Shown piece by piece: positions 1 to 11,313 of a DNA stretch of 64,000 nucleotides. How positions within the stretch are numbered: the stretch's first letter is position 1; each line of letters starts with the position of its first letter. The position numbers and the translations under genes are program-made. Source of the stretch: Sarcodiotheca gaudichaudii. Taxonomy: Eukaryota > Rhodophyta > Florideophyceae > Gigartinales > Solieriaceae. The DNA lies in assembly GCA_032355985.1 (NCBI GenBank), contig JAUKVZ010000010.1, forward strand, positions 19,134-83,133, in the 5' to 3' direction. The notes under the pieces were generated by a model. The model saw nothing but the letters and a program-made list of their open reading frames with translations. It was not told the DNA's origin and made no database searches.

Positions 1-1
1 C

Positions 2-556
2 CAGGGAGTTAGTTCTAGAAGAGATCAAAGCATGATCTTTACTCTTCAAGCATCTTCTAACAAAGAAAATAAAATACAGATTTTAAGAGCAATATATCGT
101 CAAGTATTTGAAAGAGATTTAAATTCTTTTACTATAGGTGATGAATTTTCTAATTTGGAAAATTCATTCATAATAAGCCAAATTACAGTACAACAATTAG
201 TAGAACAATTAGGTCGTTCTTTTCTATATAGTAAAGAATTTTACCAGCCATATCCTAATACTAAAGTGATTGAATTAGGTACGAAGCACTTTTTGGGTAG
301 AGCACCTAATAACCAAGCTGAAATCCGGTACTATAATCAAATTTTAGCTTCTCAAGGATTATCTTATTTTATAATGGTTCTTGTTAATAGTACTGAGTAC
401 AATGTTGTTTTTGGTAAGAATACTGTACCTTATCGTCGTTTCCCTACATTACCAGCAGCAAATTTTCCTAATACAGAAAAACTCTACAATAGATTAACAA
501 AACAGAATCAGCAAGTTATTATTCCAAGTTTTAGCTCTATCTTGGGTAATCAATAA
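2..556 (+). CDS. apcE: Phycobilisome core-membrane linker ApcE, C-terminal part (5' end outside window)
   Basis: The reading frame is open from base 2, so this is the end of a gene that starts upstream; 184 residues are visible. They contain a phycobilisome linker (PF00427-type) repeat: a helical region with YRQVFERD and, further on, FLGRAP and the closing NTVPYRRFPT, all typical of linker repeats. ApcE is the large core-membrane linker that organises the allophycocyanin core and carries the terminal energy emitter; the bilin-binding domain lies in the missing N-terminal part. It is followed by a stem-loop and then apcA-apcB, the usual red algal and cyanobacterial order. The internal ATG at 32 is not the true start because the frame continues upstream. 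Identity is secure; the full length cannot be seen. Confidence 0.95.
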   Translation, partial: QGVSSRRDQSMIFTLQASSNKENKIQILRAIYRQVFERDLNSFTIGDEFSNLENSFIISQITVQQLVEQLGRSFLYSKEFYQPYPNTKVIELGTKHFLGRAPNNQAEIRYYNQILASQGLSYFIMVLVNSTEYNVVFGKNTVPYRRFPTLPAANFPNTEKLYNRLTKQNQQVIIPSFSSILGNQ

Positions 557-672
557 ATTCTTTTTATAAAACTTTAAAGAATGGTCTTTCTTGCTTTAGT
601 ACTTTGCCAAAAAAAACAATTTGTACCAGGCATAAAAACTTAGAGTTAATCGTTATATTTCTGAGTATTATC

Positions 673-736
673 TAAAAATGACTATCATGTAGACTAAGTA
701 GATAAGATTCTAAGTTATCGCTGATAGTCATTTTTA
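673..736 (+). terminator. Stem-loop between apcE and apcA
   Basis: A perfect 15-base inverted repeat (arms 673-687 and 722-736, core ATGACTATCA/TGATAGTCAT) flanks a 34-base loop. It lies after the apcE stop and about 35 bases before the apcA start, with a T-rich 3' arm. It could end or process the apcE transcript and stabilise its 3' end. The arms are seen directly; the role is inferred. Confidence 0.6.
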
Positions 737-769
737 TATATTAAGTTAATTATTTCAGGAGTTTTATTA

Positions 770-1255
770 ATGAGTATAGTTACTAAGTCAATTGTAAATG
801 CAGATGCAGAAGCTAGATATTTAAGTCCTGGTGAGCTAGATCGTATAAAAAGTTTTGTTCTATCGGGTCAACGTAGGTTACGTATCGCCCAAATATTAAC
901 AGATAATAGAGAGTTAATAGTAAAACAAGGGGGTCAGCAATTATTCCAGAAACGTCCTGATGTTGTATCTCCAGGAGGAAATGCGTATGGAGAAGAAATG
1001 ACAGCTACTTGCTTACGAGATTTAGATTATTATTTACGCCTAGTTACTTATGGAATAGTTGCTGGTGATGTTACTCCAATCGAAGAGATAGGTCTTGTTG
1101 GTGTAAAAGAAATGTATAATTCACTAGGTACTCCGATCTCTGGAGTTGCTGAAGGAGTCCGTTCAATGAAAAATGTTGCTTGCTCTCTATTGTCAGGCGA
1201 AGATTCGGCTGAGGCAGGTTTTTATTTTGACTATACACTTGGTGCAATGCAGTAA
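770..1255 (+). CDS. apcA: Allophycocyanin alpha subunit
   Basis: A 161-residue phycobiliprotein, the usual ApcA length. It pairs with ApcB to form the allophycocyanin (alpha-beta)3 trimers of the phycobilisome core on the stromal face of the thylakoid. Cys81 in the [13 protein letters not shown] segment is the phycocyanobilin attachment site. A Shine-Dalgarno-like AGGAG sits just ahead of the ATG. apcB follows after 49 bases, so the two are probably one transcript, giving equal amounts of both subunits. The N-terminus ([20 protein letters not shown]) is characteristic of ApcA and separates it from ApcD. Confidence 0.97.
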   Translation: MSIVTKSIVNADAEARYLSPGELDRIKSFVLSGQRRLRIAQILTDNRELIVKQGGQQLFQKRPDVVSPGGNAYGEEMTATCLRDLDYYLRLVTYGIVAGDVTPIEEIGLVGVKEMYNSLGTPISGVAEGVRSMKNVACSLLSGEDSAEAGFYFDYTLGAMQ

Positions 1256-1304
1256 AAAGAATTTATCTCATTAAGTTTAATTAAATATAAAAAGGAAAAA
1301 TACT

Positions 1305-1790
1305 ATGCAAGATGCTATCACTTCTGTAATCAACACAGCGGATGTACAGGGGAAATATCTAGATAATAATTCATTAGAGAAACTTAGAGGATACTTTCAA
1401 ACAGGTGAATTGAGAGTTCGAGCTGCAGCAACTATTGCAGCAAACGCGGCTACTATTATAAAAGAGTCTGTAGCAAAGGCACTATTATACTCAGATATTA
1501 CTAGACCTGGAGGTAATATGTATACAACTAGAAGATATGCTGCATGTATTAGAGATTTAGACTATTATTTAAGATATGCTACTTACGGCATGCTTGCAGG
1601 AGATCCATCGATTTTAGATGAGCGTGTTTTAAATGGACTAAAAGAAACCTATAACTCATTAGGTGTTCCTATTGGTGCTACGATTCAAGCTATCCAAGCT
1701 ATGAAAGAAGTTACTTCTAGTCTTGTTGGACCAGATGCAGGTAAAGAAATGGGCTTATATTTTGATTATATTTGTTCAGGTCTAGGCTAG
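1305..1790 (+). CDS. apcB: Allophycocyanin beta subunit
   Basis: A 161-residue beta-type phycobiliprotein beginning [10 protein letters not shown], typical of ApcB. Cys81 in [14 protein letters not shown] binds phycocyanobilin; Asn71 in PGGNMY matches the conserved asparagine that is methylated in beta subunits. It forms the heterodimer with ApcA in the phycobilisome core. It lies 49 bases after apcA, with AAGGAAAA as a likely ribosome site, and ends at a strong inverted repeat shared with the convergent atpE gene. The related apcF at 45246 has a divergent C-terminus and is a separate gene. Confidence 0.97.
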   Translation: MQDAITSVINTADVQGKYLDNNSLEKLRGYFQTGELRVRAAATIAANAATIIKESVAKALLYSDITRPGGNMYTTRRYAACIRDLDYYLRYATYGMLAGDPSILDERVLNGLKETYNSLGVPIGATIQAIQAMKEVTSSLVGPDAGKEMGLYFDYICSGLG

Positions 1791-1797
1791 CAGTTAT

Positions 1798-1848
1798 AAG
1801 CAAATAAGGAAATAAGAAAATACAATAACTTATTTCCTTAATTTGCTT
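1798..1848. terminator. Bidirectional stem-loop between apcB and atpE
   Basis: Arms 1798-1816 and 1829-1848 are complementary over 19 base pairs with one bulged base; the loop is about 12 bases. The two convergent genes end on either side, so one hairpin could serve as the 3' end of both transcripts. Confidence 0.7.
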
Positions 1849-1866
1849 GATTTTTCAATTCAGTCT

Positions 1867-2271
1867 TTAACTATTAAAAACATTGACAGCTTGTAATCTT
1901 GCACGGGCTTTTCTTAAATTTTGTGTAGCTTCAATCTTGTCTTTACTAGTTTCAGCTTCAGCTAATACAACAGTTGCATCTTCTAAATTAGCCTGCGCAG
2001 TATCTATATTAATATCTGATATCTCTTCTGCTCCGTTTACAAGTATAGTAATATTATTATTTTCAATTTCAGCAAATCCACCCAATAATATAATTGGCTG
2101 CCAATCTTTTTCAATACGTACTCGCATAACTCCAATGTCTAGTGCTGTTAACAATGGTATATGTCCTGTTAGAATACCTAATTGTCCTGTACTGCTTGGT
2201 AAGATTATTTCTTCTGCACTTGCATCCCAAACAGTTCTATCAGGAGCAATTACACGTATGTTTAGTGTCAT
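1867..2271 (-). CDS. atpE: ATP synthase CF1 epsilon subunit
   Basis: The 134-residue product has the epsilon-type N-terminal beta-sandwich (MTLNIRVIAPDRTVWDASAE, then LPSSTGQLGILTGHIPLLTALDIGVMRV) followed by a two-helix C-terminal domain rich in Ala, Glu and Lys. Epsilon belongs to the central rotor stalk of CF1 and restrains ATP hydrolysis. It lies 19 bases after atpB on the same strand, the standard atpB-atpE pair. Another reading frame on the opposite strand across this gene is a shadow. Confidence 0.97.
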   Translation of the reverse strand: MTLNIRVIAPDRTVWDASAEEIILPSSTGQLGILTGHIPLLTALDIGVMRVRIEKDWQPIILLGGFAEIENNNITILVNGAEEISDINIDTAQANLEDATVVLAEAETSKDKIEATQNLRKARARLQAVNVFNS

Positions 2272-2290
2272 ATAGTTGCTCTATGTTTAT

Positions 2291-3721
<1,431 letters not shown>

Positions 3722-3867
3722 TTAATTAATTGTTAGTCAACGGAAAAAATTTCTTTTTTGGTTTGTAATATTACTATTGTAAATTAAAACCTTATAGTTT
3801 ATTTATTCAGATTAATAGTTATACTACTATATCAATTCAATTGAAGTTTATAAAGTAGAACTTTAAT

Positions 3868-4383
3868 TTACGAGTTTTTATTAATTCTCCCTGTAGTTTT
3901 AAGCCAATTCTGTGCTTCTATATAATTATTGGGGGCTAAAAATATAGCTTGTTGCCAATATTCTGCTGCTTTATCAAACATTGACTTGGAGGTTTGTAGA
4001 TTTCTTTTGTCAGCTGCTTTTAATCCTTGATAATGGTAAATAACTGCAATATTATTTAGAGCCTGTGGTAATTTGTTGTTTAATTCTAGTGCTTGATGAT
4101 AATATTCTAAAGCTTTAATATGTTCTCCATTACTTGCGTAAATTAAACCAATATTATATAGTATATATGATCTATCGTAGGGATCTTCTTCTAAAGCTAA
4201 AGCTTCATAGTAGTTTTCTAAAGCTTCTGCATATTCACCTTCTGACTGAGCAGACATTCCATCTCTATAATAATAAAAAGCTTGCTTTTCTTCTTTACTG
4301 GTTGGTAATACTTTCAACACAATATCTGCCAGTACAGTGAATGTTTTGTCTATAAAATTATCATTTTTTTGTAAACGAGGCAT
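3868..4383 (-). CDS. ycf3: Photosystem I assembly protein Ycf3 (TPR protein)
   Basis: The 171-residue protein starts [20 protein letters not shown], typical of Ycf3, and carries tandem tetratricopeptide repeats: [20 protein letters not shown], then [20 protein letters not shown], then a third around [16 protein letters not shown]. Ycf3 is a chaperone on the stromal face of thylakoids that helps assemble the PsaA/PsaB core of photosystem I. No intron is present, unlike in land plants. It lies upstream of atpB on the same strand, separated by about 155 bases, and is divergent from infB. Confidence 0.96.
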   Translation of the reverse strand: MPRLQKNDNFIDKTFTVLADIVLKVLPTSKEEKQAFYYYRDGMSAQSEGEYAEALENYYEALALEEDPYDRSYILYNIGLIYASNGEHIKALEYYHQALELNNKLPQALNNIAVIYHYQGLKAADKRNLQTSKSMFDKAAEYWQQAIFLAPNNYIEAQNWLKTTGRINKNS

Positions 4384-4512
4384 ATAATTTCCTAAGTATT
4401 AATATAATTATTCTACAATGTAATTTAGATAATTTATGTATTCTGATTAAAAATCTCTTTTAATAAATTATAAACTTAAAAAATAAATAACATAATATAA
4501 ATTAAAAATAAT

Positions 4513-6774
4513 ATGATCAAAAAATATCAATTATCTAGCAACTTATTTTCGGTGAAACAGAAAAGTATTATTTTTATAGATTGTGTTTTGCCTTTGAAAA
4601 AAGAAAAAATTTTCTCGTTGCAAAAGCCACAACTAGTTTATTCACTAAAAAGCAATGATTTAAATTTAAGTAGAAATAATTCTATTACTAATCAAAGTAA
4701 AGAAAAACTATATATAGATAGAGAAGAGATTTCTGTTTTTAATTTGAACAACAAATTTGATAAAAAAAGTAAAGTTAAACTGAAGAGAAAGAATAGAGAT
4801 AAAGTGAATTCAGATGCTGGTTATTTTTTTAGTCAGCTTAAAAATAAAGTATCCAAGTTAAACATTAATAGTGTTAATTCTAACAAGCCAAAATCTTTAA
4901 AGTTAACAAAAAATAGTAAAAAGAAAGATAAAGTTCAAAATAAAGTAGTTCAGCATACAGATTATAAGTCTTTAAAAGTAAATGACAATAAAGAAATAAT
5001 ACTAAATAATCCTTTAACAATAAAAGAATTAGCATACAGATTAGGTATAACAGAGGCAGCAATTATTACGTGGTTATTTTTACAAGGCATTTCAGTTACA
5101 ATTAACGAGGTAGTTGACGTAGCTATAGCTAAACAAGTTGCTAAACACTATAATATTACAGTTTCGGATAAGCGTAAGCCATATAACTTAGACAATAGAA
5201 TAGATCTTCATCGATTTTCCAGTCCCTGGATAAATGAAAAGATAAAAAGTTCAAAACGAGCTCCAATTATAACAATTCTAGGTCATGTAGATCATGGAAA
5301 AACAACCTTACTTGACTATATAAGAAATACTCAATTAGTTCAGAAAGAAGCAGGAGGTATTACTCAACATATTGTAGGCTATGAAGTACAGTGGCTTTAT
5401 CAATCTGTAAAAGAAAAACTCGTTTTTGTAGATACACCAGGACATGCAGCGTTTTCTGCAATGAGATTACGTGGTGCTGAGGTCATGGACTTAGCCATTT
5501 TAGTAGTGGCTGCTGATGATGGATTACAACCACAGACTATTGAAGCGATAGAATATATACTAGAACGTAAAATACCTTATATTGTTGCTATCAATAAAAT
5601 TGATAAACAAGATGTTAATACAAATCAAATAAAAGAACAACTACTTAAATACAATATTGTAAATCAAAACTGGGGAGAAACTAGTAATATTATTGAAGTT
5701 AGTGCTTTAACAGGTCAGAATATTGATGTACTTCTTTTCGCTTTATGTAAGTTAGCTTCTTTGTCTAATTTTTCAGCAAATTATTCTTGTCCTGCAGAGG
5801 GAACTATATTGGAGTCTAATTTAAGTAAAACAAGTGGTCCGCTGGCAAGTGTTATTGTTCAAAATGGTATTTTGAAAATAGGAGATATTATTGTCTCTGG
5901 CAATATTTACGGTCGTGTTAAAATTATGACAAACAGTTCCAGTAAAAAGGTTAGAACTGCAGACCCTTCTAGTATTGTCGAAGTTTCTGGATTTTCTTTA
6001 ATTCCCCAGACAGGTTCTAAATTTTATGTTGTATTAAATGAAAAAGAAGCAAAGAAGCAGACTCATCTAAATCCTCACAGTAATAATCGTTTCGATTATT
6101 TTAGATCTTTAAATACAAGAATAACATTAGATAGCTATAAGCAGAATTTAAATTTAAAACGTATTAATATAATTTTAAAAACGGATACGCAAGGCTCTTT
6201 AGAAGCTAGTATAAATGCTCTTTCTCAAATCCCCCAAGAAAAAGTTCAGATTAATATAGTTGCTGCAGATATTGGTTTTGTTGCTAATAAAGACATTGTT
6301 TTAGCTCAAGATACTAATTCTTTAATACTTGGCTTTAATATTGAAGTTACATCTAATTCACGTAAATTAATAGAAAATTCAAATGTTACATTGCAAAATT
6401 TTAGCATTATATATGACTTACTAGATTATGTAGAAAGTTACATGATAAATATTTTAGAACCTGAATATAATAAGAATTTCATTGGTAAAGCGACTGTTAA
6501 AACAGTCTTTTCTATTAATAAAGGATCTGTTGCTGGTTGTTTTGTTGATTCAGGTAAGTTAAAAGTAAATTTACGTATAATTGTTTATGATAATGCAAAA
6601 ATAGTTTATGACGGATTAATAACTTCTTTAAAGCGTTTAAAAGATGATGTAAATGAAGTTAAAGCGGGTAATGAATGTGGGGTAATGTGTCAAGAGTATC
6701 ATCAATGGACTAAGTTTAGTCGTATTGAAGCATATGAATTGGTTGAGAAGAAAAAGACGCTTGAAAAAAAATAA
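4513..6774 (+). CDS. infB: Translation initiation factor IF-2
   Basis: The 753-residue GTPase delivers initiator fMet-tRNA to the small ribosomal subunit. GTP-binding motifs are clear: G1 GHVDHGKT at 257-264, G3 DTPGH near 307, and NKID at 361-364. The first ~160 residues are a lysine- and asparagine-rich, low-complexity extension, as in bacterial IF-2; domain II and the C-terminal fMet-tRNA-binding region (ending GNECGVMCQEYHQWTKFSRIEAYE) are complete. infB is kept in red algal plastids but is nuclear in most green lineages. It is convergent with rps18. No strong Shine-Dalgarno is seen ahead of the ATG, so the exact start is slightly uncertain. Confidence 0.96.
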   Translation: MIKKYQLSSNLFSVKQKSIIFIDCVLPLKKEKIFSLQKPQLVYSLKSNDLNLSRNNSITNQSKEKLYIDREEISVFNLNNKFDKKSKVKLKRKNRDKVNSDAGYFFSQLKNKVSKLNINSVNSNKPKSLKLTKNSKKKDKVQNKVVQHTDYKSLKVNDNKEIILNNPLTIKELAYRLGITEAAIITWLFLQGISVTINEVVDVAIAKQVAKHYNITVSDKRKPYNLDNRIDLHRFSSPWINEKIKSSKRAPIITILGHVDHGKTTLLDYIRNTQLVQKEAGGITQHIVGYEVQWLYQSVKEKLVFVDTPGHAAFSAMRLRGAEVMDLAILVVAADDGLQPQTIEAIEYILERKIPYIVAINKIDKQDVNTNQIKEQLLKYNIVNQNWGETSNIIEVSALTGQNIDVLLFALCKLASLSNFSANYSCPAEGTILESNLSKTSGPLASVIVQNGILKIGDIIVSGNIYGRVKIMTNSSSKKVRTADPSSIVEVSGFSLIPQTGSKFYVVLNEKEAKKQTHLNPHSNNRFDYFRSLNTRITLDSYKQNLNLKRINIILKTDTQGSLEASINALSQIPQEKVQINIVAADIGFVANKDIVLAQDTNSLILGFNIEVTSNSRKLIENSNVTLQNFSIIYDLLDYVESYMINILEPEYNKNFIGKATVKTVFSINKGSVAGCFVDSGKLKVNLRIIVYDNAKIVYDGLITSLKRLKDDVNEVKAGNECGVMCQEYHQWTKFSRIEAYELVEKKKTLEKK

Positions 6775-6820
6775 CGCAAAAACAAATTTGAAAAAAATTT
6801 CCACATTATTTTTTTGAATT

Positions 6821-7033
6821 TTAGTCTTTATTTAAAAAGGGTAGTAATGATAAGATACGTGCTTTTTTTATAGATTTCGTTAATTCTTTTTGTTGTTTTG
6901 CAGTTAGACCAGTTGATCGTCTAGACAAAATTTTACCTTGATCAGTAATAAACTTACGTAGTAAGTCAATATCTTTGTAATCAAGAGGATCATCTTGCTT
7001 AATTGGTGAAGACTTTTTATTATATAATATCAT
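6821..7033 (-). CDS. rps18: 30S ribosomal protein S18
   Basis: A 70-residue S18 with the family core [49 protein letters not shown] (read in pieces: residues about 18-66). It sits on the platform of the small subunit. It follows rpl33 by 14 bases on the minus strand, the conserved plastid rpl33-rps18 pair, and converges on infB. Confidence 0.96.
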   Translation of the reverse strand: MILYNKKSSPIKQDDPLDYKDIDLLRKFITDQGKILSRRSTGLTAKQQKELTKSIKKARILSLLPFLNKD

Positions 7034-7047
7034 AAGTGGGTTTTTAT

Positions 7048-7248
7048 CTATTTAATTTCTTTAAAGTTAGTATGACAATTGCATTTAGGACAAAACTTTT
7101 TAATCTCTAAACGACTAGGTGTATTTCTTCTATTTTTTGTTGTTGTATAACGGAAGATACCATTTTTTCTTTTTGAATTATTGCTCTTAGAGTTTCTACA
7201 TTCACATTCTAATGTAATAATTATGCGAGCTCCTTTGTTCTTTCCCAT
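7048..7248 (-). CDS. rpl33: 50S ribosomal protein L33
   Basis: A 66-residue L33 beginning [15 protein letters not shown]. Four cysteines in two pairs (CEC near residue 15 and CPKC near residue 55) match the zinc-ribbon form of L33. It heads the rpl33-rps18 pair and is divergent from rps20, so a short two-way promoter region of about 150 bases lies between them. Confidence 0.96.
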   Translation of the reverse strand: MGKNKGARIIITLECECRNSKSNNSKRKNGIFRYTTTKNRRNTPSRLEIKKFCPKCNCHTNFKEIK

Positions 7249-7401
7249 GTTTTATAGATATTAATTTGATAATAGATAAGCCTATTATCGCATTTTCATG
7301 TTTTACTATCAAGTCTTGATACATTGTATCTATTTTAAAGTAGTGATATAATTATTTCATTCAATAGCTATTTCATTTGTTTATAACAATTTTAATATTT
7401 T

Positions 7402-7680
7402 ATGTCTAAAAATTCGTCTGCAGTAAAAAAAGAACAAGTCTCTATTAGAAATTATTACAATAATAAAGTTTATAAATCTAATATAAAAACTTCAATAAAA
7501 AAATACTTAGTAAGTATCAATAATATAAATAACGTAAATTGCAATGATGCTTTAGAAAATTTATCTTCGGTTTATAGCATTATTGATAAAGCTGTTAAAA
7601 AAGGAGTTTTGCATAAAAATAATGGTTCAAGAAAAAAAGCACTACTGGTAACTAAGATGAAAACTGCCTTAAATTTATGA
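7402..7680 (+). CDS. rps20: 30S ribosomal protein S20
   Basis: A small basic protein of 92 residues. Its helical pattern (SIRNYYNNKVYKSNIKTSIKK near the start, AVKKGVLHKNNGSRKK near the end, closing with ALLVTKMKTAL) fits S20, which binds 16S rRNA early in assembly. It lies just upstream of rpoB, the arrangement known from red algal plastids, and ends at a stem-loop. Sequence is diverged, so identity rests on both pattern and gene order. Confidence 0.9.
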   Translation: MSKNSSAVKKEQVSIRNYYNNKVYKSNIKTSIKKYLVSINNINNVNCNDALENLSSVYSIIDKAVKKGVLHKNNGSRKKALLVTKMKTALNL

Positions 7681-7691
7681 AATACAATTTA

Positions 7692-7727
7692 AAATTTATG
7701 GATTACACAAATAGTCTATAAATTTTT
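7692..7727 (+). terminator. Stem-loop after rps20
   Basis: Arms 7692-7703 and 7716-7727 form 12 pairs including one G-U, with a 12-base loop, 11 bases after the rps20 stop. It may end or process the rps20 transcript before rpoB. Confidence 0.5.
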
Positions 7728-7859
7728 CCATGTAAAAACCTCTACCGTTTAAATTGATTAATACTAATAAGTTATCTACCTATTCATTATCATAACAACT
7801 AAAGTAAATTCGCTTTAGAGTGTTCTAAATAACATACAAAATTTATTTTGGAGCGCTTT

Positions 7860-10800
7860 ATGTTTCAAGAAAAAAAAATAATACCTGTTTTTCCTGATTT
7901 AGCTTCTATTCAACGAGAAAGCTTCAGGCTACTTCTATTAGAAGGTCTAGGTGAAGTTTTAGACTCTTTTCCTATAATTACCGATCCTACAGGAAAATTA
8001 GAATTACAGTTTTTTGGTAAAGATTATAAACTTAAATTTCCACGCTATAGTGTAAGAAAAGCTAAAAGTAGAGATAGAACATATAGTGCGCAGATCTATA
8101 TACCTTCAAAATTAACTCGTAAGGATACTGAATTAATAAAAAAAGACAAACAATCAGACTTATTAAATTTTTTAAGTGCAGAAGACAGAAATAAAAAATA
8201 TAAAAAAAAACCAGTCTTTGTGGGTGATTTACCTCTAATGACAAATAGAGGTACATTCATTATCTCTGGTACAGAAAGAGTAATTATTAACCAAATTGTA
8301 AGAAGTCCGGGTATTTACTATAAAAAAGAATTAGATAAAAATGATAAACAAATATATAGTGCAAGTCTAATTTCTAATCGTGGATCATGGTTAAAATTTG
8401 AAATTGACTCTAAAGACCAAATTTGGATCCGAATTGATAAAACTCATAAAGTTAGTGCATATGTTTTTTTGAGAGCAATCGGTTTAAATAATGAAGACAT
8501 CAAAAAAAACTTAAATAAATACACTTTTTTACTTCGTGCTTCCTCTTTATATGAAAAAAAAGAATTAGATAAAGAGATAGGTAAAAAATCAGTTGAAGAA
8601 ATTACTGATGAAGAAGCATTATTAATTGTACATAGTAAATTACGTCCTAACGAGCCAGCTACTGCATCTGTAGCTAAACAAATGTTATATACTCGTTTTT
8701 TTGATCCTAAAAGATATGATTTAGGTGAGGTAGGCCGCCATAAAATTAATAAAAAGTTAAATTTAAAGGTTCCAAAATCCTTTAGAGTACTATCTCCTCA
8801 AGATATTATAGTTGTAATTGACTATTTGATTAATATTAAAGAGCAAAATATTGGTACCTTTGATGACATAGACCACTTAGGTAATAGAAGAGTCCGATCT
8901 GTTGGAGAATTATTGCAAAATCAGATACGTATAGGCTTAAATCGATTAGAAAGGATTATTCGCGAGCGAATGATGATTTGTGATTTAGATTCATTAAGTT
9001 TGTCCAATTTGGTTAATCCAAAACCTTTAATGGCTGCAGTAAGAGAATTTTTTGGATCTAGTCAGTTATCTCAGTTCATGGACCAGACGAATCCACTATC
9101 TGAACTAACTCATAAAAGAAGAATTAGTGCATTAGGCCCTGGAGGACTTAATAAAGACCGTGCAGGTTTTGCTGTACGAGATCTACATCCGAGTCATTAT
9201 GGTCGAATTTGTCCAATTGAGACTCCTGAAGGACCTAATGCAGGTCTAATAGGCTCTCTAAGTATTTATGCACGAGTAAACCGTTATGGTTTTATCGAAA
9301 CACCATGTTATAAAGTAGAAAAAGGGAAGATTTTGAAAAATTTACAGTTATATTATTTAACTGCAGATGAAGAAGATAACTTACGTGTAGCACCAGCAGA
9401 TATCAATGTAAATAACTTGAATTACATTGAACATAAAATTATTCCTGTTAGGTATAGACAAGAGTTTATTACTACTACAGTTGATCAAGTGGATTACATT
9501 TCTGTTTCGCCTATACAAGTAATATCAGCTGCAACCTCCTTGATTCCTTTTTTGGAGCACGATGATGCAAATCGTGCCCTCATGGGTTCAAATATGCAAA
9601 GACAAGCAGTGCCTTTACTATATACTGAAAAACCTACTGTTGGAACAGGTCTAGAAGCAAAAGTAGCAAGAGACTCAGGTATGGTTGTTATTAGTAGAAC
9701 GAATGGTTTTGTTAGTTATGTATCTGGTACCAAAATAGGAATTCAAGATCAAGATGATAGAACTATACATTATCGCCTAAAAAAGTATTACCGTTCAAAC
9801 CAAGATACATGCATTAATCAGCGTCCTCTTGTATGGCCTGGAGAAAAGATTGTAAGTGGGCAAACTATTGCAGATGGTGCTTCTACTGATGGTGGTGAGA
9901 TCGCTTTAGGTCGTAATATTTTAGTTGCATACATGTCATGGGAAGGATATAACTATGAAGATGCTTTTCTTATTAGTCAACGTCTTGTGTATGAAGATAT
10001 TTACACTTCAATTCATATAGAAAGATATGAACTAGAATGTAGGCAAACAAAGCTAGGACCTGAAGAGATAACACGAGATATTCCGAATGTTAATGAAGCA
10101 TCGATTAATCTACTAGATAAAAATGGTATTATTGCAGTAGGATCTTGGGTTGATGCAGGAGATATTCTAGTTGGTAAAATTACACCAAAAGGTGAATCAG
10201 ATCAGTTACCTGAAGGAAAACTTCTTAGAGCTATATTTGGAGAAAAAGCTAGAGATGTAAGAGATACATCATTGAGATTGCCAAATGCTGCTAAAGGTCG
10301 AGTAGTTAATGTTAAAGTTTTTACCCGCCAAAAAGGAGATGAATTGCCCCCAGGTACTAACACGATTATTCGCATCTATGTAGCACAAAAAAGAAAAATC
10401 CAAGTTGGAGATAAGATGGCCGGTAGACATGGTAATAAAGGTATTATTTCACGAATTTTGCCAATGCAAGATATGCCATATCTACCTGATGGTACACCGA
10501 TCGATATTGTTTTAAATCCTTTAGGTGTTCCATCTAGAATGAATGTAGGTCAATTATTTGAATGTTTATTAGGTTTAGCTGGTAATTATTTAAGTAAACG
10601 ATTTAAGGTAGTTCCTTTTGATGAAATGTATGGAAAAGAAGCTTCTAGAGCCTTAGTTAATAATAAGTTATACCAAGCAAGTTTACTAAAAGATAAATCT
10701 TGGTTATTTAATTCTTTATATCCAGGTAAGATATCTCTTTTTGATGGTCGAACAGGAGAGCCTTTCGATAATCCAATTACTGTCGGTAAGGCCTACATTT

Positions 10801-11258
10801 TAAAGTTAGTTCATTTGGTAGATGATAAAATTCATGCAAGATCTACAGGTCCTTATTCTTTAGTTACACAACAACCATTAGGAGGCAGGGCTCAACATGG
10901 AGGCCAGAGACTGGGTGAAATGGAAGTTTGGGCACTTGAAGCATTTGGAGCAGCATATACACTACAAGAACTCTTAACTGTTAAGTCAGATGATATGCAA
11001 GGTAGAAATGAAGCACTGAATGCAATTGTAAAAGGTAAACCAACTCCTAAACCGGGAACTCCAGAGTCGTTTAAAGTACTTATGAGAGAGTTACAATCTT
11101 TAGGTCTAAATATTGCAGTTCATAAAATAAAGTTATTAGATAGCGGAGAAAACACAAGTTTTGAAGTTAATTTAATGTCTTCTGATCAAAATTCAATGAA
11201 GTTTAATAGTAATAATTACCATTCTCTACATGAAAAAAAATATACTCATTATGACTAA
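7860..11258 (+). CDS. rpoB: RNA polymerase beta subunit
   Basis: The 1132-residue beta subunit of the plastid-encoded, bacterial-type RNA polymerase. Conserved stretches include [21 protein letters not shown] near the N-terminus, [19 protein letters not shown] (the rifampicin-pocket region), [20 protein letters not shown] and [16 protein letters not shown] chose the ATG at 7860 because a GGAG lies about 7 bases ahead of it; a TTG at 7848 in the same frame overlaps that ribosome site. rpoC1 starts 55 bases after the stop and rpoC2 follows, so the three probably form one operon together with rps2 and tsf. Confidence 0.98.
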   Translation: MFQEKKIIPVFPDLASIQRESFRLLLLEGLGEVLDSFPIITDPTGKLELQFFGKDYKLKFPRYSVRKAKSRDRTYSAQIYIPSKLTRKDTELIKKDKQSDLLNFLSAEDRNKKYKKKPVFVGDLPLMTNRGTFIISGTERVIINQIVRSPGIYYKKELDKNDKQIYSASLISNRGSWLKFEIDSKDQIWIRIDKTHKVSAYVFLRAIGLNNEDIKKNLNKYTFLLRASSLYEKKELDKEIGKKSVEEITDEEALLIVHSKLRPNEPATASVAKQMLYTRFFDPKRYDLGEVGRHKINKKLNLKVPKSFRVLSPQDIIVVIDYLINIKEQNIGTFDDIDHLGNRRVRSVGELLQNQIRIGLNRLERIIRERMMICDLDSLSLSNLVNPKPLMAAVREFFGSSQLSQFMDQTNPLSELTHKRRISALGPGGLNKDRAGFAVRDLHPSHYGRICPIETPEGPNAGLIGSLSIYARVNRYGFIETPCYKVEKGKILKNLQLYYLTADEEDNLRVAPADINVNNLNYIEHKIIPVRYRQEFITTTVDQVDYISVSPIQVISAATSLIPFLEHDDANRALMGSNMQRQAVPLLYTEKPTVGTGLEAKVARDSGMVVISRTNGFVSYVSGTKIGIQDQDDRTIHYRLKKYYRSNQDTCINQRPLVWPGEKIVSGQTIADGASTDGGEIALGRNILVAYMSWEGYNYEDAFLISQRLVYEDIYTSIHIERYELECRQTKLGPEEITRDIPNVNEASINLLDKNGIIAVGSWVDAGDILVGKITPKGESDQLPEGKLLRAIFGEKARDVRDTSLRLPNAAKGRVVNVKVFTRQKGDELPPGTNTIIRIYVAQKRKIQVGDKMAGRHGNKGIISRILPMQDMPYLPDGTPIDIVLNPLGVPSRMNVGQLFECLLGLAGNYLSKRFKVVPFDEMYGKEASRALVNNKLYQASLLKDKSWLFNSLYPGKISLFDGRTGEPFDNPITVGKAYILKLVHLVDDKIHARSTGPYSLVTQQPLGGRAQHGGQRLGEMEVWALEAFGAAYTLQELLTVKSDDMQGRNEALNAIVKGKPTPKPGTPESFKVLMRELQSLGLNIAVHKIKLLDSGENTSFEVNLMSSDQNSMKFNSNNYHSLHEKKYTHYD

Positions 11259-11313
11259 AAGCGAATGAATTATAATCTAGTGACCTTTTGACTATATTTA
11301 AAATATATTATTT

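Noticed and set aside
1883-2275. 130-codon plus-strand frame opposite atpE
   Set aside because: Complete overlap with the well-supported atpE on the other strand; no family features.
7848-7859. TTG start for rpoB
   Set aside because: It overlaps the GGAG that serves the ATG at 7860.
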